Shown in pieces: positions 26,177 through 34,242 of a DNA stretch of 64,000 nt. Source of the DNA: Bacteroides uniformis (GTDB lineage Bacteria; Bacteroidota; Bacteroidia; Bacteroidales; Bacteroidaceae); NCBI RefSeq assembly GCF_025147485.1, contig NZ_CP102263.1:1-64000 (forward strand), read 5' to 3'. The notes beneath the pieces are model-generated. The model was not told the origin of the DNA. It searched no databases and saw only the letters and a program-made list of their open reading frames with translations. The stretch's first letter is position 1, and each line of letters opens with the position of its first letter. Both the position numbers and the translations under genes were made by a program.

Positions 26177-26932
26177 TCAGTTTTTGATGATGCCGAGAAT
26201 CTCATCGACGAGTTTGTCGAGGTTGCTGCCGCGTACCAGTATTTTGTCCGCCGGAAACGCCGTGGAGCGGAATACTGCCTTGCGTTCTGCCGCCGTCTCC
26301 TTGCGGAAACGCTTGCTGTCCGGCAGATGTGTTTCCAGAATGGACAGGGCGAACTCGGCACAGACCTTGTCGTATGCTTTGTAAAGTTCCGTCTTTTCGC
26401 GCCCGTCCACCATGTTCCACACGAGGTAAATCCCTTTGATACCGGACTTGCCCGTGCTTATCATCTGTTCGTTGATAACGGTGGCGAACTTAATGGAACT
26501 CTCCATCACCACACGGTCGGCGATGATGGGCGTGAAGATGTAGTCCATTTTGGAAATGGTCTGCACCACATCGGCATTGTTGATGGTTCCCGGCAAGTCG
26601 AAGAACACGAAATCGAGGTCGGGCTGCGCTGCCACCAGATTTTCGGCAGTCTTTACCGCATCTTCCGCACGGCTGCATCTGATGGTGTACGGGTTCTTCT
26701 TCAGCCGTTTGAGCTGCTCATACGCCATCACCTTGTAATGCCCGTCCTCCATGACGGCTTTCATGTCGCGCTTGCGCATGTCATGGATACTGTACTGTGG
26801 AAAATCGCAGTCCACCACGGCTACGTTGTAGCCTTTCACATAGTGCAGATAGCTTGCTACAAGCACTGTCAGGGTTGTCTTACCCGCTCCACCTTTCTGC
26901 GTGGAGATTGCCACATAAGTTGCTTTTTTCAT
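26177..26932 (-). CDS. traA: ParA-family ATPase TraA
   Basis: TraA (251 residues) is a ParA/MinD-type ATPase and the first gene of the transfer operon. The deviant Walker A motif KGGAGKTT lies at 13-20, and FVFFDLPGTINNADVV carries the second conserved aspartate. In conjugative elements such proteins help place the DNA or the apparatus at the membrane. The operon continues without a large gap through traD. No clear TAnnTTTG promoter is visible just upstream, consistent with the known need for activators of CTnDOT tra expression. Confidence 0.9.
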   Translation of the reverse strand: MKKATYVAISTQKGGAGKTTLTVLVASYLHYVKGYNVAVVDCDFPQYSIHDMRKRDMKAVMEDGHYKVMAYEQLKRLKKNPYTIRCSRAEDAVKTAENLVAAQPDLDFVFFDLPGTINNADVVQTISKMDYIFTPIIADRVVMESSIKFATVINEQMISTGKSGIKGIYLVWNMVDGREKTELYKAYDKVCAEFALSILETHLPDSKRFRKETAAERKAVFRSTAFPADKILVRGSNLDKLVDEILGIIKN

Positions 26933-27341
26933 TTTTTTGATAATTTATTTGGTTATACATCTGTCTGGTGGCGGTAGCGTATTGTCATTAGTACGTACGC
27001 ACGCGCTCCCATTCATTTATTTATTCACTCCTTAATCCGGCTGTGCCTATGGGTAATCATCGGTTTGTCCAACCGCCCATGCTTTTATCCGTCCGCATGG
27101 ACGTGTGCTTGGAAAACTATCTGAATACATACACCTGTTTTCAACCGTTTGGATTGATGCCCGGATTGCTGTCCGAACATCTGGCGGAAGGAGTGTATTT
27201 TCAGTCCCACATCCGAATCACACTGCAAATAAACAAGGATATTTTGGAACTTGTATCACTTCTCCGGCAAGTGGCAGCACGTTGCGCCGGTTGGCACTGA
27301 TTGTCCGGGTCAAGCCTCTGTCGGACATCGCCTTAAGGGCG

Positions 27342-27349
27342 TAACTTTG
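27342..27349 (+). promoter_or_regulatory. Promoter -7 element upstream of the mob genes
   Basis: TAACTTTG fits the Bacteroides -7 consensus; no good TTTG -33 box stands at 19-20 bases. The surrounding GTAACTTTGC is also a perfect match to the integrase core consensus, which shows how closely the two motifs overlap. Confidence 0.4.
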
Positions 27350-27431
27350 CACCCGAACGGCAGGGTACGCCGCAGGTGGCGCAGCCCGGAGTTTGAAAGG
27401 AATCATCCCCAATCCGTCCCCGACGGATTTT

Positions 27432-27449
27432 TATGTTCACCTGAACATA
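27432..27449. repeat. Palindrome TGTTCA-CC-TGAACA upstream of mobA
   Basis: TATGTTCA-CC-TGAACATA is a perfect palindrome. Its half-sites equal those of the three palindromes upstream of rteC (36611-36680), though with a 2-base rather than a 5-base spacer. It could be an operator or part of oriT. Confidence 0.5.
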
Positions 27450-27468
27450 GCAAGGTATGTTTTCAGCC

Positions 27469-27486
27469 GCTCAAAACATTTTGAGC
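27469..27486. repeat. Inverted repeat GCTCAAAA/TTTTGAGC upstream of mobA
   Basis: Two perfect 8-base arms with a 2-base centre. It lies 127 bases before mobA in the probable oriT region; such inverted repeats often flank relaxase nick sites. Confidence 0.45.
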
Positions 27487-27594
27487 AGCCACGAAAACGC
27501 CTTGCCCTTGCAGGGGGCGGGCTTACCCTCCGAAGTCGGGAAGCCTCTCAAACCTGCGGTGCTGTGCCTCAAAGCGGCGGCTTATGCCGTCAAA

Positions 27595-27611
27595 CCGCTA
27601 AATCCAAAGTA
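27595..27611 (+). promoter_or_regulatory. Recurrent ICE leader motif before mobA
   Basis: CCGCTAAATCCAAAGTA differs by one base from the CCACTAAATCCAAAGTA form and ends two bases before the mobA ATG, matching the spacing at traN, traI and DUF1896. Confidence 0.6.
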
Positions 27612-27613
27612 AT

Positions 27614-28042
27614 ATGAGTGAAAAAAGAAGAAACAAAGGCGGGAGAAATCCCAAACTCGACCCGGCGGTGTTCCGCTACACCGTCCGTTTCAGTGAGGAG
27701 GAACACAACAGTTTCCTCTCCATGTTCGAGAAGTCAGGCGTAAACGCCAAGTCGGTTTTCCTGAAAGCGCACTTCTTCGGGCAGCCGTTCAAGGTGCTGA
27801 AAGTGGACAAGACGCTGGTGGATTACTACACCAAACTGTCCGATTTTCATGCGCAGTTCCGCGCGATAGGCACGAACTACAACCAAGTAGTGAAGGAACT
27901 GAGGCTGCATTTTTCCGAGAAAAAGGCGATGGCGTTGCTTTACAAGTTGGAGCAACAGACCGTCGAACTCGTAAAACTGAGCCGTAAGATTGTGGAACTT
28001 TCAAGGGAGATGCAGGAAAAATGGTCGCAAAAATCAGTGTAG
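27614..28042 (+). CDS. mobA: Mobilization accessory protein MobA
   Basis: A 142-residue relaxosome accessory protein, the partner that helps the relaxase bind oriT. After a basic N-terminus (MSEKRRNKGGRNPKLD) it shows a ribbon-helix-helix-like segment (YTVRFSEEEHNSFLSMF, KSVFLKAHFFG) and a helical C-terminus. The gene is preceded by the leader motif and overlaps the mobB start by 22 bases, so the two are co-translated. Name follows the Bacteroides mobA-mobB-mobC convention. Confidence 0.88.
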   Translation: MSEKRRNKGGRNPKLDPAVFRYTVRFSEEEHNSFLSMFEKSGVNAKSVFLKAHFFGQPFKVLKVDKTLVDYYTKLSDFHAQFRAIGTNYNQVVKELRLHFSEKKAMALLYKLEQQTVELVKLSRKIVELSREMQEKWSQKSV

Positions 28043-29271
28043 GAAACTCGTTGTATGGCGCACTTGCCTACAACGGGGAGAAGATCAACGAGGCGAAAGG
28101 GCGGCTTCTGACAACCAACCGCATCTACAATGACGGTACGGGAACGATGGACATCCACCGGGCTATGGAGGACTTTCTCGCTCTGATGCCCGTGCGGTCG
28201 AAGGTGGAGAAACCGGTGGTGCATATCTCGCTCAATCCGCATCCCGACGATATTTTGACGGACACGGAGCTTCAGAACATCGCACGGGAGTATCTGGAGA
28301 AGATGGGCTTCGGCAACCAGCCGTATCTCGTTTTCAAGCATGAGGACATCGACCGCCACCATCTGCATATCGTGACGGTCAGGGTGGACGAGAACGGCAG
28401 GAGCATAGACACCCGGAACAATTTTTACCGGAGCAAGCAGATAACACGCGAACTGGAACGGAAGTACGGGCTGCATGACGCGGAACGCAAGAATCGCCGT
28501 CTTGACACGCCGCTGCGCAAGGTGGACGCCTCTGCGGGCGACGTGAAGAAGCAGGTGGGGAATATCGTTAAGGCTTTGAACGGGCAATACCGTTTCCAAA
28601 CGATGGGAGAATACCGTGCCCTCCTTTCCTTATATAATATGACAGTGGAGGAAGCACATGGCAATGTGCGCAGACGTGAGTATCACGGGCTGGTCTATTC
28701 CGTCACGGACGACAAGGGCAACAAGGTCGGCAATCCTTTCAAGTCCTCGCTGTTCGGGAAGTCCGTCGGCTATGAAGCCGTACAGAAGAAGTTTGCCCGT
28801 TCCAAGCAGGAGTTTAAGGAGAGGAAACTTGCCGACATGACGAAACGCACCGTCCTTTCCGTGCTGGAAGGCACGTATGACAAGGAGAAGTTTGTAGCCA
28901 CCCTCAAAGGAAAGGGCATCGACACCGTACTACGCTACACGGAGGAAGGGCGCATCTACGGAGCCACGTTCATCGACCACCGTACGGGCTGCGTGCTGAA
29001 CGGCTCACGCATGGGCAAGGAACTTTCCGCCAACGCCTTGCAGGAACACTTCACGCAGCCTTACGCTGGACAGCCGTCGATTCCGCTTTCCGTTATGGTG
29101 GAGGGACAAGAGGACAAACAAGGATATTCCGGAGGGGAATACGAGAACCATTCGGGTGGTATGAACCTGTTTGCCCCCGAAGGTCCGGCAGTGGACGCCG
29201 AGGAGGAAGCCTTCATCCGGGCGATGCAGCGCAAGAAGAAAAAGAAGAAGCGCAAGGGCTTGGGAATGTAA
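28021..29271 (+). CDS. mobB: Relaxase MobB (MobP-type relaxase/mobilization nuclease)
   Basis: MobB (416 residues) is the relaxase that nicks oriT and stays on the 5' end of the transferred strand. The N-terminal relaxase domain covers about 1-250. Candidate catalytic tyrosines are Y12 and Y17 in SLYGALAYNG; the metal-binding three-histidine motif is KHEDIDRHHLHIVTV with H107, H113/H114 and H116. The C-terminus is highly basic (RKKKKKKRKG) as expected for DNA binding. It lies between mobA and mobC. Confidence 0.92.
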   Translation: MVAKISVGNSLYGALAYNGEKINEAKGRLLTTNRIYNDGTGTMDIHRAMEDFLALMPVRSKVEKPVVHISLNPHPDDILTDTELQNIAREYLEKMGFGNQPYLVFKHEDIDRHHLHIVTVRVDENGRSIDTRNNFYRSKQITRELERKYGLHDAERKNRRLDTPLRKVDASAGDVKKQVGNIVKALNGQYRFQTMGEYRALLSLYNMTVEEAHGNVRRREYHGLVYSVTDDKGNKVGNPFKSSLFGKSVGYEAVQKKFARSKQEFKERKLADMTKRTVLSVLEGTYDKEKFVATLKGKGIDTVLRYTEEGRIYGATFIDHRTGCVLNGSRMGKELSANALQEHFTQPYAGQPSIPLSVMVEGQEDKQGYSGGEYENHSGGMNLFAPEGPAVDAEEEAFIRAMQRKKKKKKRKGLGM

Positions 29272-29303
29272 TCGAAAATATCAACAATCAAAAAAATCAA
29301 TGT

Positions 29304-30224
29304 ATGTCACAACAAGAAGACGATTTGAGGGCGTTGGCGAAAATCATGGATTTTCTGCGTGCCGTGAGTATTATTTTAGTGGTCATGAACGTGTACTGGT
29401 TCTGTTATGAAGCCATACGGCTCTGGGGTGTGGACATCGGTGTGGTGGACAGGATACTGATGAACTTCAACCGCACGGCGGGGCTGTTCCGTTCCATCCT
29501 CTACACGAAACTATTTGCCGTCCTCCTGCTTGCCCTGTCCTGTCTGGGGACAAAGGGCGTGAAGGGCGAGAAAATCACGTGGGGGAAAATCTGGGCGGTC
29601 CTTGCCGTGGGCTTCGTGCTGTTCTTCCTCAACTGGTGGATACTGGCCCTGCCATTGCCGGTGGAGGCGGTGACGGGACTGTATATCCTGACCGTTGGCG
29701 CGGGCTATGTATTCCTGCTGATGGGCGGTCTGTGGTTGAGCCGCCTGTTGAAGCACAACCTCATGGATGATGTGTTCAACAACGAGAACGAGAGCTTCAT
29801 GCAGGAAACAAGGCTTATCGAAAGCGAGTATTCGGTCAATCTTCCGACACGGTTCTACTACAAAAAGCGTTGGAACAACGGATGGATCAATGTGGTGAAT
29901 CCTTTTCGTGCCTCCATCGTGTTGGGTACGCCGGGTAGTGGAAAGTCATACGCGGTGGTAAACAGTTTCATCAAGCAGCAGATTGAAAAGGGCTTTTCGA
30001 TGTATGTATATGACTTCAAATTCAGCGACTTATCTACAATCGCCTACAACCATCTGCTGAACCACCCGGAGGGTTACAAGGTGAAGCCGAAGTTTTATGT
30101 GATAAACTTCGACGACCCGCGACGCTCGCACCGCTGTAATCCCATCCACCCGGATTTCATGGAGGATATTACGGATGCCTACGAGAGTGCCTATACGATA
30201 ATGCTCAATTTGAACAAGACCTGG
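29304..30224 (+). CDS. mobC: MobC coupling protein (VirD4-like), 5' exon
   Basis: This is the first 307 codons of the type IV coupling protein that docks the relaxosome to the secretion channel. Membrane segments lie at about 17-37, 62-80, 92-110 and 118-140, then the ATPase domain begins with Walker A GTPGSGKS at 208-215. The frame is broken after codon TGG (30222-30224) by a group II intron. The protein resumes in frame at 32641 with GTG CAG AAG (V Q K). Read through the intron unspliced, only a few extra residues follow before a stop, leaving an ATPase without its Walker B half. Confidence 0.92.
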
Positions 30225-30853
30225 GTGTGACCTGTAAAGTCACGTAATTGATTGTTAGACAGTGATATTAATTGCATGATTTAACCCGCTGTTCCGTCAG
30301 CGGTAGCCTACTATAAGGTGCATCTCCAGTGATGGGTTGTGCCAAGCTTATAGGACAAAGTACACTTTCCGAAAGGACAAGACTGAACCGTGAGGGAATG
30401 TCAAGGACGGTTAGTATCATACCGTTGAGTGGCGAGGCTGGATAGCATGGTTAACGTAAGTGAACTGACTTTAGCCGTCGTAAGGTTTGAAGGAGCGCAA
30501 GATACTTTAGCTCTCACCAAAAGGTAAGCAGTCGGATAACCCTTGCCCATGTTGGGGTTACACGGACACAGCACTGCCGGCGGACTTGGCAGAACCTAAA
30601 CTATCCGTTTGTCAATTACGTGGAACAGGGCAAGCCTGTATCTCTCTCGTAAGAATGCGAGTAAGCGAACCGCAAGGCAAGCCGAATGGGGTGCAGGTAT
30701 GAGATAACGGAAAAAGCGAATGCCACCCTGTAATGGGGTGGATACGGATTGAATCAACATCACGGGTTGTTATTGGTGACATCATCCGACACGAAAGTGG
30801 GCAGACTTCCGTATATGGTAACTCTTTACAAGATAACTTTTAGAACTTTCAAA

Positions 30854-30859
30854 AGGAGG
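30854..30859 (+). promoter_or_regulatory. Shine-Dalgarno site of the intron-encoded protein
   Basis: AGGAGG stands seven bases before the ATG at 30867. Strong Shine-Dalgarno sequences are unusual in Bacteroides, so this suggests that the intron came from, or kept signals of, another lineage. Confidence 0.7.
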
Positions 30860-30866
30860 AAAGCAA

Positions 30867-32519
30867 ATGAACGAAACTAAAACATCGTGTGCGCCTGCTG
30901 ATAGTAGGAATCTAACTTGGGACGGCATGGACTGGTCCAAGTGTGAAGCCTATGTCCGAAAGCTACAAGCGCGTATTGTAAAGGCTCAAAAGGAAGGCAG
31001 ACATAACAAGGTGAAAGCCTTGCAGTGGATGCTGACCCACTCTTTTTACGCCAAGGCATTGGCGGTAAAGAGGGTTACTTCCAACAAAGGGAAGAAAACG
31101 TCTGGAGTAGATAAACAGCTTTGGGATTCTCCCAAGCGCAAGTACAAAGCAATCGGTGAACTGAAACGTCGTGGTTACAATCCGCAGCCGCTTCGTAGGG
31201 TTCACATCAAGAAAAAGAACGGTAAACTCCGACCGTTGGGAATACCGACAATGAAAGACAGGGCGATGCAGGCATTATATCTCATGGCATTGGAACCGAT
31301 AGCCGAAACGACAGGCGACCGCTTTTCTTATGGTTTCCGCAAGAAACGCAGGACAATGGACGCTATCCGTCAGATTGATACGGTTCTAAACCGCCAGCAT
31401 TCCCCCGAATGGATTTTGGAGGGAGACATTAAAGGCTGCTTCGACCATATCAGCCACGACTGGCTTCTTAATCATATCCCTATGGATAAGACGATACTCA
31501 GAAAATGGCTGAAATGTGGAGCTGTATTCAATGGCAAACTATTCCCGACAGAAGAGGGTACACCACAAGGAGGTATCATATCACCGACACTTGCAAATAT
31601 AGCACTTGACGGACTTCAACCACTCTTGGCTGAAAGATTCAAAAGATTATGGCGCAACAATAAGACATTCCACTACAAGGTAAACCTTATTCGTTATGCG
31701 GATGACTTTATAATCACAGGTCGAGATAAGGAGCTATTGGAAAACGAAGTCAAACCTATCGTGATAGAATTTCTCAAAGAAAGAGGGCTGACCTTATCCG
31801 AAGAGAAAACTACCATTACGAACATATACGACGGTTTTGATTTCTTAGGTTTCAATGTGAGGAAGTTTGGCAAAAGGCTATACACATCCCCGTCCAAAGA
31901 TGCACAGAAACGCTTCAGGGCAAAAATCGGTGACATCGTTAAAGGACATAAAATGTGTAAGCAGGAATCGCTGATACGAATGCTTAATCCTGTAATCACA
32001 GGTTGGGGCAACTATTACCGATATGGTGCATCAACCGATGCTTTTCATGGTTGTGACAATCACATTTACAATCTCACGAAGAAATGGGCTTTACGTCGCC
32101 ATCCAAAGAAACGCAAGTCTTGGGTTGCAGACAAATATTGGCATGAAATTCGGGGGCGTAAATGGACGTTTGCATGGAAATATGAAACCAAGAGCAAGAA
32201 AGTGAACTACCTGACCCTTAAAAGGTTGTCGGATATACATTATACCCCGTACAAGCAAATCAAAGGTGAGGCAAACCCTTTCGACCCGGAATACGATGAT
32301 TATTTCTTTCAGCGAAAGGAGCAACAAATGCTGGAATCTCTCAAGGGACGTAAGTCTCTCTTATATTTATGGAACAAGCAGAACCGGATTTGTCCGTTAT
32401 GCGGCAAGGAAATAGATTGTACAAAAGCATGGAACGTCAACGAAATATCTGTTGGTGGTTCGATTGTACGGCAACTTGTCCACAACAACTGCTACAAGCG
32501 AAATAAACGAAAATGTTGA
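30867..32519 (+). CDS. ltrA: Group II intron reverse transcriptase/maturase
   Basis: The 550-residue intron-encoded protein promotes splicing and retrohoming of its host intron. The reverse transcriptase domain covers about 60-320, with GDIKGCFDHI (first catalytic aspartate), EGTPQGGIISPTLANIAL and the active-site YADD at 277-280. A maturase X domain follows to about 430. The C-terminus holds CPLCGKE and HNNCY, the zinc-binding part of an HNH endonuclease, but the usual catalytic histidine pair is replaced by WNVNEI and the tail is short, so DNA cleavage may be lost. It overlaps no other gene in its intron. Confidence 0.93.
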   Translation: MNETKTSCAPADSRNLTWDGMDWSKCEAYVRKLQARIVKAQKEGRHNKVKALQWMLTHSFYAKALAVKRVTSNKGKKTSGVDKQLWDSPKRKYKAIGELKRRGYNPQPLRRVHIKKKNGKLRPLGIPTMKDRAMQALYLMALEPIAETTGDRFSYGFRKKRRTMDAIRQIDTVLNRQHSPEWILEGDIKGCFDHISHDWLLNHIPMDKTILRKWLKCGAVFNGKLFPTEEGTPQGGIISPTLANIALDGLQPLLAERFKRLWRNNKTFHYKVNLIRYADDFIITGRDKELLENEVKPIVIEFLKERGLTLSEEKTTITNIYDGFDFLGFNVRKFGKRLYTSPSKDAQKRFRAKIGDIVKGHKMCKQESLIRMLNPVITGWGNYYRYGASTDAFHGCDNHIYNLTKKWALRRHPKKRKSWVADKYWHEIRGRKWTFAWKYETKSKKVNYLTLKRLSDIHYTPYKQIKGEANPFDPEYDDYFFQRKEQQMLESLKGRKSLLYLWNKQNRICPLCGKEIDCTKAWNVNEISVGGSIVRQLVHNNCYKRNKRKC

Positions 32520-32565
32520 AAGTATGAGCCGATTTCTAACAACAAATAGAAATATTGAGTTGCTT

Positions 32566-32599
32566 GAGCCGTATGAGGGGAAACTCTCATGTACGGTTC
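32566..32599 (+). ncRNA. Group II intron domain V
   Basis: A 34-base hairpin starting GAGCCGTATGAG with a GAAA tetraloop and closing CTCATGTACGGTTC. The AGC triad at 32567-32569 and the bulge pattern are those of the catalytic core. Domain VI with the likely branch adenosine (about 32630-32634) follows. Confidence 0.9.
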
Positions 32600-32640
32600 T
32601 TAGGGGAGAAGGGGGCAGCAATGCCCTTGACTTACCCGAT

Positions 32641-33729
32641 GTGCAGAAGCAGGGCGACTTCTTTGTGGAATCACCTATTATTTTGTTTGCCAGCATTATA
32701 TGGTATCTCAAAATCTATCAAGGCGGCAAATACTGCACGTTCCCCCATGCGATTGAGTTCCTGAACCGCCGCTATGAGGATATTTTCCCGATACTGACCT
32801 CTTACCCGGAATTGGAAAACTATCTTTCTCCGTTCATGGACGCATGGCTCGGAGGGGCTGCGGAGCAGTTGATGGGGCAGATAGCAAGCGCGAAAATCCC
32901 TTTGTCAAGGATGATTTCCCCGCAGCTCTATTGGGTGATGTCGGACAGCGAGTTCACGCTGGACATCAACAATCCCGAAGAACCGAAAATACTCTGTGTG
33001 GGCAACAATCCCGACCGTCAGAATATCTACGGGGCCGCTCTCGGTCTGTATAACTCCCGTATCGTGAAACTCATCAACAAGAAAGGGATGCTGAAGTCGT
33101 CGGTCATCATCGACGAGCTGCCCACGATTTATTTCAAGGGGTTGGACAACCTTATCGCCACCGCGCGAAGCAACAAGGTTGCCGTGTGTCTGGGCTTTCA
33201 GGATTTCAGCCAGTTGGTGCGCGACTACGGTGATAAAGAAGCGAAGGTCGTGATGAACACCGTCGGCAATATCTTTTCCGGTCAGGTGGTGGGTGAAACC
33301 GCCAAGACGCTTTCCGAACGCTTCGGTAAGGTGTTGCAGAAACGGCAGTCCATTTCCATCAACCGGCAGGATGTTTCCACCTCCATCAACACGCAGATGG
33401 ATTCACTCATCCCGCCGAGCAAGATTTCCGGCTTGACGCAGGGTATGTTTGTCGGTTCGGTGTCCGACAACTTCAACGAGCGTATCGAGCAGAAGATTTT
33501 TCATTGTGAGATTGTCGTGGATGCCGAGAAGGTGAGGCGCGAGGAGAAAGCCTACAAGAAAATCCCCGTCATTACCGACTTTACGGACGGGGACGGCAAC
33601 GACCGCATGAAGGAAACGGTTCAGGCGAATTACAGGCGCATCAAGGAGGAAGTGAAGCAGATTGTTCAAGAGGAACTGGAACGTATCGCAAATGATGAAA
33701 ACTTGAAACACCTGTTGCAGCAGAAATAA
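32641..33729 (+). CDS. mobC: MobC coupling protein (VirD4-like), 3' exon
   Basis: These 362 codons continue MobC from V308 of the spliced protein (VQKQGDFFVESPIILFASI). They carry the rest of the VirD4-type ATPase: the Walker B strand SVVIDELPTIYFKG appears here as SSVIIDELPTIYFKG, and AVCLGFQDFSQLVRDYG with GNIFSGQVVGETAKTL are conserved coupling-protein motifs. There is no start codon at the exon border, so expression depends on intron splicing; an ATG-initiated product from within would lack the membrane domain and Walker A. Confidence 0.92.
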   Translation: MQKQGDFFVESPIILFASIIWYLKIYQGGKYCTFPHAIEFLNRRYEDIFPILTSYPELENYLSPFMDAWLGGAAEQLMGQIASAKIPLSRMISPQLYWVMSDSEFTLDINNPEEPKILCVGNNPDRQNIYGAALGLYNSRIVKLINKKGMLKSSVIIDELPTIYFKGLDNLIATARSNKVAVCLGFQDFSQLVRDYGDKEAKVVMNTVGNIFSGQVVGETAKTLSERFGKVLQKRQSISINRQDVSTSINTQMDSLIPPSKISGLTQGMFVGSVSDNFNERIEQKIFHCEIVVDAEKVRREEKAYKKIPVITDFTDGDGNDRMKETVQANYRRIKEEVKQIVQEELERIANDENLKHLLQQK

Positions 33730-33780
33730 CAGATTCCTTTATATATGAAAAAGGGGATGTGTCAAAACACCCAAAATATG

Positions 33781-33822
33781 AAAATTACCCCTGTCACAGA
33801 TATCTGTAGCAAGGGTAATTTT
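33781..33822. terminator. Bidirectional terminator after mobC
   Basis: AAAATTACCC (33781-33790) and GGGTAATTTT (33813-33822) are perfect inverted arms, with a CAGATATCTG palindrome in the loop. A/T-rich flanks on both sides suit termination of mobC (plus) and of the convergent 33824-34237 gene (minus). Confidence 0.75.
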
Positions 33823-33823
33823 G

Positions 33824-34237
33824 TTAAAAAGAGAGTTTTGACGCCCTCTTTTTATTCTCAGATTTGAGATGCTTGTTGATGGTGGTAATGGCAAGCGTCA
33901 GCAAATAATTTTTCAGCTCTGTATCGTCTTTAAGCAGTATGCTGTATTCTTCGGCAAACATTCTCAACAGTCTGGTTCTGAGTTTCGACATTTCTTCACC
34001 GAAAGGTATCTGTCGGTTTTCTTGCCAATACTCAATCACTACGGAAGATACCAGCCACTTGAACTCGGATTTCATCTCTTTGCCGAGTTTCTTGAAGCGG
34101 ATTTGTTCGCTAATTGGCGGCTCGTTGTATGGCATCATGTCTGCCGGGTCATAAACGGATATACTGCCGATACCATAATCCATGATTATCGGTAAATCAG
34201 TTTTTACATCATTCTTATGTTTCTTCTTTTTAGCCAT
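33824..34237 (-). CDS. Hypothetical protein, 137 residues
   Basis: A basic protein (MAKKKKHKNDVK start, KSENKKRASK end) with a helical middle around FKWLVSSVVIEYWQENRQIPF. No domain is recognised. Its start lies five bases after the stop of the Schlafen/AlbA-type gene, so the two form an operon and probably work together. A nucleic-acid contact is plausible from the charge only. Confidence 0.65.
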   Translation of the reverse strand: MAKKKKHKNDVKTDLPIIMDYGIGSISVYDPADMMPYNEPPISEQIRFKKLGKEMKSEFKWLVSSVVIEYWQENRQIPFGEEMSKLRTRLLRMFAEEYSILLKDDTELKNYLLTLAITTINKHLKSENKKRASKLSF

Positions 34238-34242
34238 ACCCG

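Larger units (their letters stand above)
26933..27613. other. Divergent tra/mob intergenic region, probable oriT location
   Basis: This 681-base gap separates traA (minus) from mobA (plus). In CTnDOT-family elements the origin of transfer lies next to the mob genes, so oriT is expected here, but I cannot point to the nick. It contains a GTACGTAC palindrome, a TAACTTTG promoter element (27342-27349), two inverted repeats (27432-27449 and 27469-27486), a G/C-rich tract with GCCCTTGCAGGGGGC near 27503-27517, and the leader motif directly before mobA. Open frames across it lack support. Confidence 0.45.
30225..32640 (+). mobile_element. Complete group II intron inserted in mobC
   Basis: The element starts GTGTG, the usual bacterial group II 5' end, and ends AT after a domain VI-like hairpin. 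Domain V is at 32566-32599. An ORF for reverse transcriptase/maturase (30867-32519) lies in the domain IV position, after about 640 bases of ribozyme domains I-III. Removal of 30225-32640 (2416 bases) joins TGG to GTG in phase 0 and restores one MobC frame of 669 residues, so borders are fixed by the exon frame as well as the intron ends. No target-site duplication is seen, as expected for retrohoming. Confidence 0.92.

Noticed and set aside
27043..27300. 85-codon plus-strand frame in the tra/mob gap
   Set aside because: No start signal or domain, and the region is expected to hold oriT.
32452..33729. One 425-codon gene across the intron end and mobC
   Set aside because: The first 63 codons are domain V/VI of the intron; the real coding part starts at the exon border 32641.
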